A stretch of 64,000 bases of DNA from NCBI RefSeq assembly GCF_025813715.1, contig NZ_CP107532.1, positions 2,930,001 to 2,994,000 on the forward strand, given 5' to 3'. A program made the translations under genes and the position numbers. This DNA is from Methylobacterium sp. FF17. GTDB taxonomy: Bacteria > Pseudomonadota > Alphaproteobacteria > Rhizobiales > Beijerinckiaceae. The notes beneath the pieces were generated by a model. That model made no database searches and had not been told where the DNA came from. It was given only the letters and a program-made list of their open reading frames with translations. Shown here piece by piece: positions 30,378 through 38,791 of the stretch; position 1 is the first letter of the stretch; each line of letters begins with the position of its first letter.

Positions 30378-30719
30378 ATGGCACGCCTGCGATCGGATTT
30401 CTGGGTCTCCGCCCACCTGCGCCGCCTCGATATCGAGGGCATCGCCGCCGTTCAGCGTCGGCGCGGCTCGCCGGAAGCGGGCGCGATCTTCGTGAAGGTG
30501 GATCGCCTGGACGGGAGCGCCGACCTCTACGGTCCGGCCCCGCAATCCCTCGTGGATACCGAATCCGACGGGGACCGGCGCTTCGTCGCCCTGCTCAGCG
30601 AAGCCTCCCCGGCGGATGTGGAGACGCGTCTCGGCAAGGAACTGCGGTTCGACAACGACCTCTGGATCGTCGAGATCGACGACCGCGCGGGTCGCCATCG
30701 CCTCGACCTGGCGGAATAG
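30378..30719 (+). CDS. DUF1491 family protein
   Basis: A 113-residue soluble protein starting MARLRSDFWVSAHLRRLD. The opening, the GAIFVKVDRLDG strand and the closing LRFDNDLWIVEIDDR (about 89-103) match the DUF1491 family of alphaproteobacteria, whose function is not known. A TGCTATAGG element ends 10 bp before the ATG, so transcription may begin very near the start codon. It follows the peptidoglycan-binding gene and is convergent with DUF2336. Confidence 0.85.
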   Translation: MARLRSDFWVSAHLRRLDIEGIAAVQRRRGSPEAGAIFVKVDRLDGSADLYGPAPQSLVDTESDGDRRFVALLSEASPADVETRLGKELRFDNDLWIVEIDDRAGRHRLDLAE

Positions 30720-30726
30720 GGGCCGC

Positions 30727-31845
30727 TCAGGAGGTCTGGCGCAGCCGCGTCGGCAGGGGCGTGCGCAGGGGCGCGCGCTCGACGGCGGCGGGCATGCGGG
30801 GACGCGGAGCCTCGGGGGCGTGGTAGGGCTGGTGGGTGCCGGCCGCGCGCTCCGGCGGAGCCCAGTCGAGGATGGCGGCAAGGAGGTCGCGCGCGCCCGC
30901 CCTCGGCACCGTCCGGAACAGCTTCACGAGATCGAACACCCGGTCGACGGAACGGGCCACGGCCTCGTTGAGGGTGAGGAAGATGTAGACCGCCTCCTCC
31001 TCGTGCAGGCCGGCGGCGCGCAGCGCCAGCGTCAGCAGTTCGTAGCGCAGCGACGGATCGGGCGTGGCGGCGAGGAAGCCCTTGGGCAACCCGAGCATCT
31101 CGGTCAGGGCGCCGACGAAGCCGGCCACGTCGCCCCGCGCCGAGAAGCCGGTGAGGATCGCTCCGGCCTCGCGGGGGGCCGGCGGGGTGGGCCGCAAGGC
31201 GGCGGTCGCCAGGATCGCGTGTCCGATCGCCTCGCGCCGGGCCTCCTCGGCCATCAGGAACAGGGGCGCCACATCGGCATGCGCGAGGTCGGTGCGGGCG
31301 AGGAGGATGCGGGCGAGGTCCGGGGCGCGGCGGGCGCGGGCGACGAGGCGGGCGAGCAACTCGCCCTGGATGTTCAGGGCCCGGTTACCGGCGAGCGCCC
31401 GGTCGGTGGCCGGGTCGTCGCGCCCGATCATTTCCAGGATCGTGGAACGGGAGAGGTCCGGCCGGCCGGCCAGCGCCGCGCCGATCTCCGCGCCATCCGC
31501 GAGAGCCGCGTCGATCACCGCCTGGCTCAGGAGGGGAGCCTGCGCCAGCACCGCATCGCGGGCGCCGCCGCCGCGTGCGGCCAGCGCGACGAGGAGGGCG
31601 GGCGGGGTGTCGGGGAAGGGCGCGAGCTTGCGGGCGACGATCTCGGCGGTCTCGTCATCCACGATCGGGATCAGTCCTCCGGCCAGGGAGGCGAAGGCCG
31701 CGACCGTCTTGCGGTCCCGGACATGCGCCGACAGGAAGAGGTCCGTCTGCACCCGGAGGATGACGGGTTTGAGATCGAGGTTGTCGAGGCGCGACAATTC
31801 GATCAGGCCGGAGAGGTCCGGCGCATCGTCGAGTGATGGGGACAT
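30727..31845 (-). CDS. DUF2336 domain-containing protein
   Basis: A 372-residue soluble protein built of helical repeats: aspartate/alanine-rich units such as DAVLAQAPLLSQAVIDAAL and DLSRSTILEMIGRDDPATD recur, as in HEAT/ARM-like folds. This is the pattern of the DUF2336 family of alphaproteobacteria. Function is unknown. ATG 31845 is preferred to 31962, since the intervening residues have shadow composition. The gene ends 7 bp from DUF1491 in convergent orientation and lies 179 bp downstream of hemY on the same strand. Confidence 0.82.
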   Translation of the reverse strand: MSPSLDDAPDLSGLIELSRLDNLDLKPVILRVQTDLFLSAHVRDRKTVAAFASLAGGLIPIVDDETAEIVARKLAPFPDTPPALLVALAARGGGARDAVLAQAPLLSQAVIDAALADGAEIGAALAGRPDLSRSTILEMIGRDDPATDRALAGNRALNIQGELLARLVARARRAPDLARILLARTDLAHADVAPLFLMAEEARREAIGHAILATAALRPTPPAPREAGAILTGFSARGDVAGFVGALTEMLGLPKGFLAATPDPSLRYELLTLALRAAGLHEEEAVYIFLTLNEAVARSVDRVFDLVKLFRTVPRAGARDLLAAILDWAPPERAAGTHQPYHAPEAPRPRMPAAVERAPLRTPLPTRLRQTS

Positions 31846-32024
31846 GGCACTTCGGTTACGCAGAACTCGCTGACCGCAAGGTTTAGGCGAATTGCGTGAA
31901 CCGACCTTTAAGGACGCGCGCCGCGCCGCGTCCCTTCCTGCGCCAGAACTGCTGGCGACCATCTTCGCTCAGGATGATGCCCGTCTCATCGCGCGGGCAT
32001 CGTCCGGGAACCCCGCCGGGGCGG

Positions 32025-33653
32025 TCAGCCCGCCCGGCGGGGCTTGGCATCCTCTCCGGTGCGCGGCGGCGGGAACACCACCGGGCTCGGCGTTCCGGCG
32101 GCGAGGGGGGCCGCCGCGGCCTGGGCCATGGCGGCCGCGACCGGCGCGGTCCCGTCCGTCCGCGCCGCCTCGGCGGGACGCGCGGGCTCGGCCTTGGTCT
32201 CGGTCGGGAACAGCACCGTCGCGGGTTTGGGCTCGGCCGGCTTCGCATCGGAGGCGGGCGTCTCGGCCTTGGTCGAAGACAGAGGTGCCGGGGCCGGCGG
32301 AGCGTGGGGCGGCAGCGGCAGGCTGGGTTCCGTCTGTTCGGCGGAGTCCGCCCCATGGGCGCCGGGGAGGAGTTCGGTCGGCGTCTTCCACACGAAGGCG
32401 TCGAGGCGGCCGCTGATCGGCGAGACCGGAGCCCAGGTCTCGGAGGCGATCCCGTCCGCGATCCAGAGCGGGTCGCGCGGCGCATGGGCCGCACGGGCCA
32501 GCCACTCGCGGGCGCGGCCCGAGCCGGCGCCGTGCTCGGCCTCCTCGATGCGCGCCATGGCAAGGCAGGCCCGCACGGTCGGGCGGTCGGCCAGCAGGGG
32601 CGCCAGGGCCTCGCGGGCCTGGTCGAAGGCCCGGGCCTCGAAGGCCGCCTGCGCCATGGCGAGGCGCGCTTCCGGATGCCAGGAGGAGATCTTCGCCAGG
32701 GTCTCGGCCCGGGCCATGCGGTCTCGCACGGAATCACCCGTGCGCAGGTTCAGGTAGGTCTTGGCGACGTCCGGGTGCGGCCCGGCCCGCCAGGTCGCCT
32801 CGAGGATCTTGGCGGCTTTGCGCAGGTCGCCCCGGCGCACCATCAGGCGCGCGGCGAGCACGGCGGCCGGTACGAGGTCGGGGGCCAGCTTGACCGCCTT
32901 GAGCACCCGCTCCGTTGCCGCCTCGGGCTCGCCAGCCTCGCGCTCCTGCGCGGCGGCGGTGAGCAGCACGGCGCGCTGGCGCCGCGCGGTCGCCTTGTCG
33001 ATGAGCCCGAGGGAGGCCCGGCGCTCCACGGTCTCGTTGGCGTCGCTCCAGTTGCCGTCGGCGCACTGCGCCTCCAGGACGGCCTCGTTGGCCCAGGTGA
33101 CGCTCGGCGCGAGCCGGGCGGCCTCGGCGGCATAGGCGCGGGCGGAGGCGTCATCCTCCCGCCGGCGCGCCTCGACGAAGAGGCCGCGCAGGCCGAGCAC
33201 CCGCGTCTCGGGGTCGTTGACCATGCGCTGGAACGCCTGCTCGGCGGCCTCCCGGTCGCCCGAGATCTGCGCGGCCTGGGCCTTGAGCAGCAGCGTGAGC
33301 GGCTCGGCGCCGAGCAGGCGCTCGGCATCGCTGGCGTGCCGGCGGGCGGCGAGGGGATCGCCCGAGCCCACCGCGACCATGCCGCGCGAGAGGGCGGAGA
33401 AGCCCTTGGCCCGGCGCCGGTCGCGCGAACCGCGCACCAACGTCTCGGGCAAGGTGATGAACCCGCGCACGATGGCCCAGAGGAAGCCGACCAGGATGGC
33501 GGCGATCAGCACGCCGATCAGCCCGATGGCGAGGCTGGTCGCCACCTCGTAGCCGTTCCACACGATGGTGACGGTTCCGGGATGGTCGGCGACCCAGGTC
33601 GCGCCGTAGGCGGCGACGGCGAGGAGGGCCAGGAAGGCGAGGGCGCGCCACAT
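32025..33653 (-). CDS. hemY: HemY-like inner-membrane TPR protein
   Basis: The 542-residue protein has two N-terminal transmembrane helices (about 4-20 and 42-64) typical of the HemY_N domain, then a long helical-repeat region (about 80-400) and a Pro/Ala-rich tail. HemY of this type is linked to late protohaem synthesis by gene order (hemCD-hemX-hemY in enterobacteria), but no enzyme activity is established. It should not be confused with the protoporphyrinogen oxidase also called HemY. ATG 33653 begins directly before the first helix. It lies downstream of the mitofilin-like gene and hemD on one strand. Confidence 0.85.
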   Translation of the reverse strand: MWRALAFLALLAVAAYGATWVADHPGTVTIVWNGYEVATSLAIGLIGVLIAAILVGFLWAIVRGFITLPETLVRGSRDRRRAKGFSALSRGMVAVGSGDPLAARRHASDAERLLGAEPLTLLLKAQAAQISGDREAAEQAFQRMVNDPETRVLGLRGLFVEARRREDDASARAYAAEAARLAPSVTWANEAVLEAQCADGNWSDANETVERRASLGLIDKATARRQRAVLLTAAAQEREAGEPEAATERVLKAVKLAPDLVPAAVLAARLMVRRGDLRKAAKILEATWRAGPHPDVAKTYLNLRTGDSVRDRMARAETLAKISSWHPEARLAMAQAAFEARAFDQAREALAPLLADRPTVRACLAMARIEEAEHGAGSGRAREWLARAAHAPRDPLWIADGIASETWAPVSPISGRLDAFVWKTPTELLPGAHGADSAEQTEPSLPLPPHAPPAPAPLSSTKAETPASDAKPAEPKPATVLFPTETKAEPARPAEAARTDGTAPVAAAMAQAAAAPLAAGTPSPVVFPPPRTGEDAKPRRAG

Positions 33654-33710
33654 GGGATCAGAAACTCCTGGGAGTGGCGTCGGCCGGTCCGGCGACACCG
33701 AGATCGAGGG

Positions 33711-33733
33711 GCGGGAGCGCCGAACGCTCCCGC
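33711..33733 (-). terminator. Hairpin between mic60-like gene and hemY
   Basis: GCGGGAGCG pairs with CGCTCCCGC around a 5-base loop (TTCGG on the minus strand, a stabilising loop type). It lies 59 bp after the mitofilin-like stop and 58 bp before the hemY ATG. There is no following T-run, so partial termination or an mRNA-stabilising hairpin are both possible. Confidence 0.4.
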
Positions 33734-33791
33734 GCGAAATCCGCAAGGCCGCCCGCCCGCGCCGCGGGGGCGGGATGAGCGCGCGGCGGCG

Positions 33792-35846
33792 TCAACGGGA
33801 TGTGCCGGTGGCCGGCAGGCCCTTGAACGCCTCGGCGAGGAGCCCCTGGGCCGCGTCGCCGGCCGCCGCCCGCGACCGCAGCTTGATGCCGAACTCGCCG
33901 GCCTCCGTCCGCGCGGCTTCCGGCAGCGCGGCGAAGGCCTCGGCCGCCTCCTTGATCGCGCCGCGATCGAGGGCCTCCTGCACCTTCGGGGTCGTGTCGG
34001 GGGCCGGCTGGGCGGCGCTGCCGCTGCCCTGCGACTCGACGCGGCGGACCTGCACGATCGACTCGGCCATGCTCATCAGCTTGGTGCCGATGTCGCCGGT
34101 CTCGGCCACGGCCCGGGTCTGTGCCGCGCGGCGGCTGGCGGCGATCTTCTCGGCGATCGGCCGGAACTCGGCCGCCAGGCTGCGGGCCGTCGGCGCGCCC
34201 TTGTCGGCGAAGGCCGCCACCGCCGTGAGGCGGGCGGGATCGCCGGGCTCGAGCCCGCGCAGGGCGGCCAGTGCGTCGGCATAAGGCGCGCCGGTGTTCA
34301 GGGCCGTGACGATCCGGTCGGCGGAGACCACCCGCAGGGCCGCCTGCAGGGTCGCGGTCTCGGCCCGCTCGGAGACGGCCTTGTCGAGGCCGGCGATCCG
34401 GTCGGCCTGGGCCTGGAGCTGCCGCTCCACCGCCTTGGCGGCCTCGGCCGCTTGGGCCTTTCCGGCATCCGCCACCTTCTCGCTGGCCTGCGTGGCGGCC
34501 TGGACCGATTCGGTGGCGGCCTGGATGCGCGCCTCCAGGGATTGCTGGAGCGCCGTCACCTTCTGGCTGAGGGCCTGGGCGGCCTCCGCGTTCGCCCTGG
34601 TGCGCGCCTCGACGTCGCCCTGCAGGGCGGCGAGCTTCGGCGTCAGGTCGGGGACGGGCGCGGATTTCGGCGCGCCGTCCACCTTGCCCTCCAGGGCCTT
34701 CAGTCGGTCTTCCAGGGCGCCGACCTGTGCCGTGCTCGGGCCGGATGGCGCCACCGCCAGACGGGTGTCCCCGCCCTGGTCGCGGCCCGGCTCCTCCTGC
34801 AGGGCGGAGACGCGCTGGTCGAGGGCGTCGAGGCGCGCCACGAGGTCGGCCGGCAGCGCGGCCGGGGGTGCCGATCCCTCGGCGGCGGCCGGGGCGGACC
34901 CCTGCGCGGCATTCGCCCTCTCAAGCGCCTGGCGGGCCGTCGCGACGGCATCCGGCACCGACTTCAGGGCCGCCTCGTTCGCGGCCACCCGCTTGTCGAG
35001 GCCCGCGACGGCGTCCTTCGGGGCGAGGGCGGCGATGCGCTGGTCGAGGGCTGCGAGGCGGCCGTCTTCGCCCGGGTGCAGCAGGCCGCTGCGCTCGACA
35101 CCGAACAGCAGGCCCGCCCCGATCACGCCGCCGAGGAGGCCGGCGGTGGCGAGCGATCCGAAGCCGGGGCCGCGCGGCGCGGGCACCGGGGCGGCTGCGG
35201 CGGCCGGCGAGATCCGGGGCGTCGTCGAACCCGGCGGCTTCGCGGCGGCATCACCCGGGGATGTGGGCTTGGCGTCCAACGGCTTCGGTTCGGAGGACTT
35301 CGCGTCCGAAGGCTTGGGATCCTGCGCTTTGGGATCGGCCGTCTTGCCGGCCATGCCTGCGGCGACACCGGACGCCGCGCCCGGCGCGGTCGGCTTGGCC
35401 GGGGGAACCGGGTCGGGCAGGCGCTTGGCCTTCAGGTCGATGATCGGGCCATCCGTGACCGACGTGTTCGGCCGTGCGCCGCCCGGCGTGCCGCCGCCGA
35501 AGGCACCGGATTTCGGTGCATCCGCCTTGAAGGCCTCGGCCTTCGGCGCCTCGGGCTTCGCAGCATCAGGCTTTCCCGCGTCCGGCTTTCCCGCGTCCGA
35601 CTTCGCGGCGTCAGGCTTGGCGGCGTCAGGCTTGCCGGTCTCCGCCTTCAGGATCTCGGCCTTGGCGGCTTCGGTCTTGAGCGCGTCGGTCTTCACGCCG
35701 TCCTGGCCGACCTTGGGCGCGGACGCCTCGACGTTACCGGGGGTGCCCGGCTTGCCGGCCGGGTCCGTGCCCGGGGTGGCGGGCTTGCCCGGTTGGCCGG
35801 CGGAGGGAGATCCGGGACGGTTGGCGTCGCTGTTGGGTGGTTTCAC
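33792..35846 (-). CDS. Mitofilin/Mic60-like inner-membrane protein
   Basis: The 684-residue protein has a long Pro/Ala/Lys-rich cytosolic arm (1-228), a glycine-rich transmembrane helix (about 229-250), a periplasmic coiled-coil region and a C-terminal helical segment (AESIVQVRRVES, then EALPEAAR-type repeats) resembling the mitofilin signature. Alphaproteobacterial Mic60 homologues are known to be encoded next to hemD and hemY and to bend intracytoplasmic membranes; that exact setting is present here. The cytosolic arm is unusually long and contains 5-residue KPDA-type repeats at about 71-105. The precise role in a bacterium with few internal membranes is open. Confidence 0.82.
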   Translation of the reverse strand: MKPPNSDANRPGSPSAGQPGKPATPGTDPAGKPGTPGNVEASAPKVGQDGVKTDALKTEAAKAEILKAETGKPDAAKPDAAKSDAGKPDAGKPDAAKPEAPKAEAFKADAPKSGAFGGGTPGGARPNTSVTDGPIIDLKAKRLPDPVPPAKPTAPGAASGVAAGMAGKTADPKAQDPKPSDAKSSEPKPLDAKPTSPGDAAAKPPGSTTPRISPAAAAAPVPAPRGPGFGSLATAGLLGGVIGAGLLFGVERSGLLHPGEDGRLAALDQRIAALAPKDAVAGLDKRVAANEAALKSVPDAVATARQALERANAAQGSAPAAAEGSAPPAALPADLVARLDALDQRVSALQEEPGRDQGGDTRLAVAPSGPSTAQVGALEDRLKALEGKVDGAPKSAPVPDLTPKLAALQGDVEARTRANAEAAQALSQKVTALQQSLEARIQAATESVQAATQASEKVADAGKAQAAEAAKAVERQLQAQADRIAGLDKAVSERAETATLQAALRVVSADRIVTALNTGAPYADALAALRGLEPGDPARLTAVAAFADKGAPTARSLAAEFRPIAEKIAASRRAAQTRAVAETGDIGTKLMSMAESIVQVRRVESQGSGSAAQPAPDTTPKVQEALDRGAIKEAAEAFAALPEAARTEAGEFGIKLRSRAAAGDAAQGLLAEAFKGLPATGTSR
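35532..35636 (-). repeat. 15-bp coding repeats in the mitofilin-like gene
   Basis: Seven or so degenerate 15-bp units encode (G/A)KPDA-like pentapeptides at residues 71-105. The unit is a multiple of three, so copy changes would keep the frame. On the plus strand the units read as TTGGCGGCGTCAGGC and relatives. Confidence 0.7.
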
Positions 35847-35995
35847 GGTTCAAGGCTCCCTTCCCGACCTGCCGTTCGGCTCGCGTCCCGTGCGGCGCGT
35901 CCGGCGCCCGGTGGGTCGAGGCCGACGGCGCAGCTTCTTGCGCTCGTCCTAGCATCAGGGCCCGCGCCGGAGCGAGACCCTTGTCCGAGTTCTCG

Positions 35996-36706
35996 TCAGC
36001 GCGATGCCGATAACCCGGCGAGAAGCGCATCCTCGTCCGGACGTTCGGGCACGAAATGGATCGCGATCCCGGCGGTGACCAGGGGCGCGGCCACGTCCGC
36101 CGACAAGCAGTAATGCGTCAGGGCCCGGAAGGCTCCGCTTCGCCCGAGCGCCGTGGTGAGATCCTGCGCCGCCGTCGCGCTCCGGCGCGAGTAATGCAGC
36201 ACGGCGTCGATCGCCCCGGCCTCCAGGGCGTCGGCGACGGTGCGCGCCAGTTCTTGCACCGGACGCATGCTGTAGAGCTCGCAGCAGCGCACGCGAAACC
36301 CGGCCTGGGCGAGGGACGCGCCGGGCTCCGCCTTCCGCTCCGTCCCGGTGGCGTGGATCAGCGCCGCGTCGCGGGGCAAAGCGGCCGCGACGAGGCCAGC
36401 CAGGGCCCGGGCATCGCCCCCGGCGATCCGCACATCCGCGAACCCGGCCTCCCGCGCCAGGGCACCGGTCCGGGCGCCCACCGCGAAGACCGGATGCGCA
36501 CGAAAGCGGTCGCGATCCCGCGCATCCAGGGTGCGCACCGCGTTGGCGCTCGTCAGGATCAGGCCGGACCAGGGCCCGTCCGGCAGCGCCGCACCGGTCG
36601 GGACCAGCGCGAGCACCGGGGCGACGAGGGGCTGGTGCCCGAGGGCCGCGAGGCGGGCCGCCGTCCGCGCCGCCCCGGGTTCGGGACGCGCCACCCAGAT
36701 CCGCAT
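35996..36706 (-). CDS. hemD: Uroporphyrinogen-III synthase
   Basis: HemD closes hydroxymethylbilane into uroporphyrinogen III, the branch point for haem, sirohaem and cobalamin. The 236-residue protein has the two-domain HemD4 fold: an opening strand MRIWVARPEPGAARTAARL, LILTSANAVRTL at about 65-76, and the typical late HYSRRSATA at about 172-180. Conservation in this family is low; the fit is good for an alphaproteobacterial form. It is divergent from tsaD and leads into the mitofilin-like gene and hemY. hemC, often the partner in front of hemD, is not here: tsaD directly faces hemD across 161 bp. Confidence 0.88.
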   Translation of the reverse strand: MRIWVARPEPGAARTAARLAALGHQPLVAPVLALVPTGAALPDGPWSGLILTSANAVRTLDARDRDRFRAHPVFAVGARTGALAREAGFADVRIAGGDARALAGLVAAALPRDAALIHATGTERKAEPGASLAQAGFRVRCCELYSMRPVQELARTVADALEAGAIDAVLHYSRRSATAAQDLTTALGRSGAFRALTHYCLSADVAAPLVTAGIAIHFVPERPDEDALLAGLSASR

Positions 36707-36867
36707 CGCTCCCCCATCGTTCCCCGTGAAACCGGACCCGTTCCCGTATACCAGCTTCATTCATGCCGTTCCGGCCGCGCGAGACAAGCCATCGTTGCGG
36801 CGACCGGGGACGGGCGGCTAGATTGCGCCACCTGTTCCAGACCCAAACGCGAAATGACCCGCCGTCC

Positions 36868-37911
36868 ATGAACGTCCTCGGCATCGAAACGACCTGCGAC
36901 GAGACCGCCGCCGCCATCGTCACGCCCGGCGAGGGCGGGCGCGGGCGCATCCTGTCCAACGAGGTCCTGAGCCAGATCGCCGAGCACGCGGCCTATGGCG
37001 GCGTCGTGCCCGAGATCGCCGCCCGCGCGCATGTGGAGGTGCTCGACCGCCTGATCGACCGCGCGCTCGGCAGCGCCGGGTTGACCCTGGCTCAGGTCGA
37101 CGGGATCGCGGTGGCGGCGGGGCCCGGGCTGATCGGCGGCGTGCTCATCGGCCTCGTCACGGCGAAGACGCTCTCGCTGGTGGCGCGCAAGCCCCTCATC
37201 GCGGTCAATCACCTGGAGGCGCACGCGCTCACCGCCCGCCTCACCGACGGCATCGGCTTTCCCTACCTGCTCCTCCTCGCCTCCGGGGGGCATACCCAGC
37301 TCGTGGCGGTGAAGGGGGTCGGCGATTACGTCCGCCTCGGCACCACCATCGACGATGCCATCGGCGAGGCCTTCGACAAGGTCGCCAAGCTCCTCGGCCT
37401 CGGCTATCCGGGCGGCCCCGAGGTGGAACGCCTGGCCGAGACCGGCGATCCGGAGCGGTTCGCCCTGCCGCGCCCGATGCTCGGGCGGCGCGAGGCCAAC
37501 TTCTCCCTCTCCGGCCTCAAGACCGCCCTGCGGATCGAGGCGGAGAAGCTGGCCCCGCTCTCCTCCGTCGATGTCGCCGACCTCTGCGCCAGCTTCCAGG
37601 CGGCGGTGGTCGACGTGATCGTGGACCGCCTGCGGGTGGCGATGCGCGACTTCGCCGGCGTCGCCGGCCATCCCACCGCCCTGGTGGCGGCGGGAGGCGT
37701 CGCCGCCAACGGCGCGATCCGGCGCGCGCTGACCACGCAGGCCGGTGAGGCGGGCCTCGCCTTCGTGGCCCCGCCCCTGGCCCTCTGCGGCGACAACGGC
37801 GCCATGATCGCCTGGGCGGGGATCGAGCGCCTGCGCCTCGGGCTCGTGGACGACCTCACTGCGCCGGCCCGCGCCAGGTGGCCCTTCGCGGAGCCGCAGG
37901 CGGTTGCCTGA
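36868..37911 (+). CDS. tsaD: tRNA N6-adenosine threonylcarbamoyltransferase
   Basis: TsaD transfers the threonylcarbamoyl group to A37 of ANN-decoding tRNAs, working with TsaB, TsaE and TsaC. The 347-residue protein begins with the family opening [18 protein letters not shown], and the metal site HLEAH is seen with H115 and H119. ASGGHTQLV follows at about 142-150. ATG 36868 is fixed by that opening although a frame is open from 36763. Its last 8 bases overlap the TTG start of the GNAT gene. Confidence 0.97.
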   Translation: MNVLGIETTCDETAAAIVTPGEGGRGRILSNEVLSQIAEHAAYGGVVPEIAARAHVEVLDRLIDRALGSAGLTLAQVDGIAVAAGPGLIGGVLIGLVTAKTLSLVARKPLIAVNHLEAHALTARLTDGIGFPYLLLLASGGHTQLVAVKGVGDYVRLGTTIDDAIGEAFDKVAKLLGLGYPGGPEVERLAETGDPERFALPRPMLGRREANFSLSGLKTALRIEAEKLAPLSSVDVADLCASFQAAVVDVIVDRLRVAMRDFAGVAGHPTALVAAGGVAANGAIRRALTTQAGEAGLAFVAPPLALCGDNGAMIAWAGIERLRLGLVDDLTAPARARWPFAEPQAVA

Positions 37912-38791
37912 GGCCGAACGGGGGCGCTGGCGCGACCTCGTGGAGCAACGCCTGCCGCGGGCCGCGCGCGCGGACTGGCCGGTCCGCCTCGACCATTGCT
38001 TCGCCCGCATCCTCCTCGACAACACCTGCGGCGCCCCGTGGCGCGAGCAGGTGGCGGCTCCCGCCTGGGCGAACCTGCCCCTCGACCGGCTCGCCACGGC
38101 CATCGAGCTCGGCGAGGCCGTGCTGGACGGGCGGGTCGACTTGGCCCGGCTGAACCGGCGCTCGCTCGCCCTGCGCGGAAAGCTGCGGGGCGCGACCCCC
38201 TTTGCCCCGATCGCCCCGCCCCCGGACGGCCTGCGCGACGGCGATCTCGTCCTGCGGCCCTGGCGCCCGGAGGACGCGGCCGCGCTCGCAGCCCTGAATG
38301 CCGATCCGGAGGTGATGCGATTCTATGAGGGAACGCTCGATGCCGCCGCCAGCCGCTCGGAGATGCGCGCTTTCACCCGGCGCTTTGCGGTGGATGGGTT
38401 CGGCCCCTGGGTCGTCGAGACCGGGGATGCGGGGTTCGTCGGTTTCGTCGGCGGTGCGCGCGTCATGCGAGTGATGCCCTTCGCGGGCGGTGAGCGACCC
38501 GGCGAGATCGTGGAACTCGCGTGGCGCCTCGCCCGCCCGGTCTGGGGGCGGGGGCTCGCCACGCGGGCGGCGCGCCTCGCCCTGGCCGATCTGTTCGGCC
38601 GCAGTGGCCTGCGGAGCGTTGTCGCCTTCACGGCCGAGGCGAACCGGGCCTCGTGCCGCGTGATGGAGCGGCTCGGCATGGACGCGGTGGGGCGCTTCGC
38701 GCATCCGGCCCTGCCGCCGGGACATCCCCTGCAGGCTCATCTGCTGTATCGTCTGGCGGCTACGTTCGAATCCGAAAGGTCTGGCGCATGA
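37904..38791 (+). CDS. GNAT-family N-acetyltransferase with an extra N-terminal domain
   Basis: The 295-residue protein combines about 95 residues of unassigned helical sequence ([20 protein letters not shown], then [20 protein letters not shown]) with a C-terminal RimJ/RimL-like acetyltransferase ([20 protein letters not shown], and the acetyl-CoA segment [17 protein letters not shown] at about 212-228). It would acetylate a small molecule or a protein N-terminus; the substrate is unknown. The best start is TTG at 37904, inside tsaD; no ATG precedes the conserved-looking N-terminal part. It is coupled on both sides (8-base overlap with tsaD, ATGA with gpsA). Confidence 0.82.
   Translation: MPEAERGRWRDLVEQRLPRAARADWPVRLDHCFARILLDNTCGAPWREQVAAPAWANLPLDRLATAIELGEAVLDGRVDLARLNRRSLALRGKLRGATPFAPIAPPPDGLRDGDLVLRPWRPEDAAALAALNADPEVMRFYEGTLDAAASRSEMRAFTRRFAVDGFGPWVVETGDAGFVGFVGGARVMRVMPFAGGERPGEIVELAWRLARPVWGRGLATRAARLALADLFGRSGLRSVVAFTAEANRASCRVMERLGMDAVGRFAHPALPPGHPLQAHLLYRLAATFESERSGA

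Noticed and set aside
32025..33653. Reading hemY as protoporphyrinogen oxidase
   Set aside because: There is no FAD-binding loop; the two N-terminal helices and helical repeats mark the unrelated HemY_N/TPR protein.
31896..36113. A 1405-codon open frame on the plus strand, the longest in the window
   Set aside because: It lies opposite hemY, the mitofilin-like gene and hemD, all of which have recognisable domains; its translation is Gly/Arg/Leu-rich without motifs, as expected for the complement of GC-rich genes.
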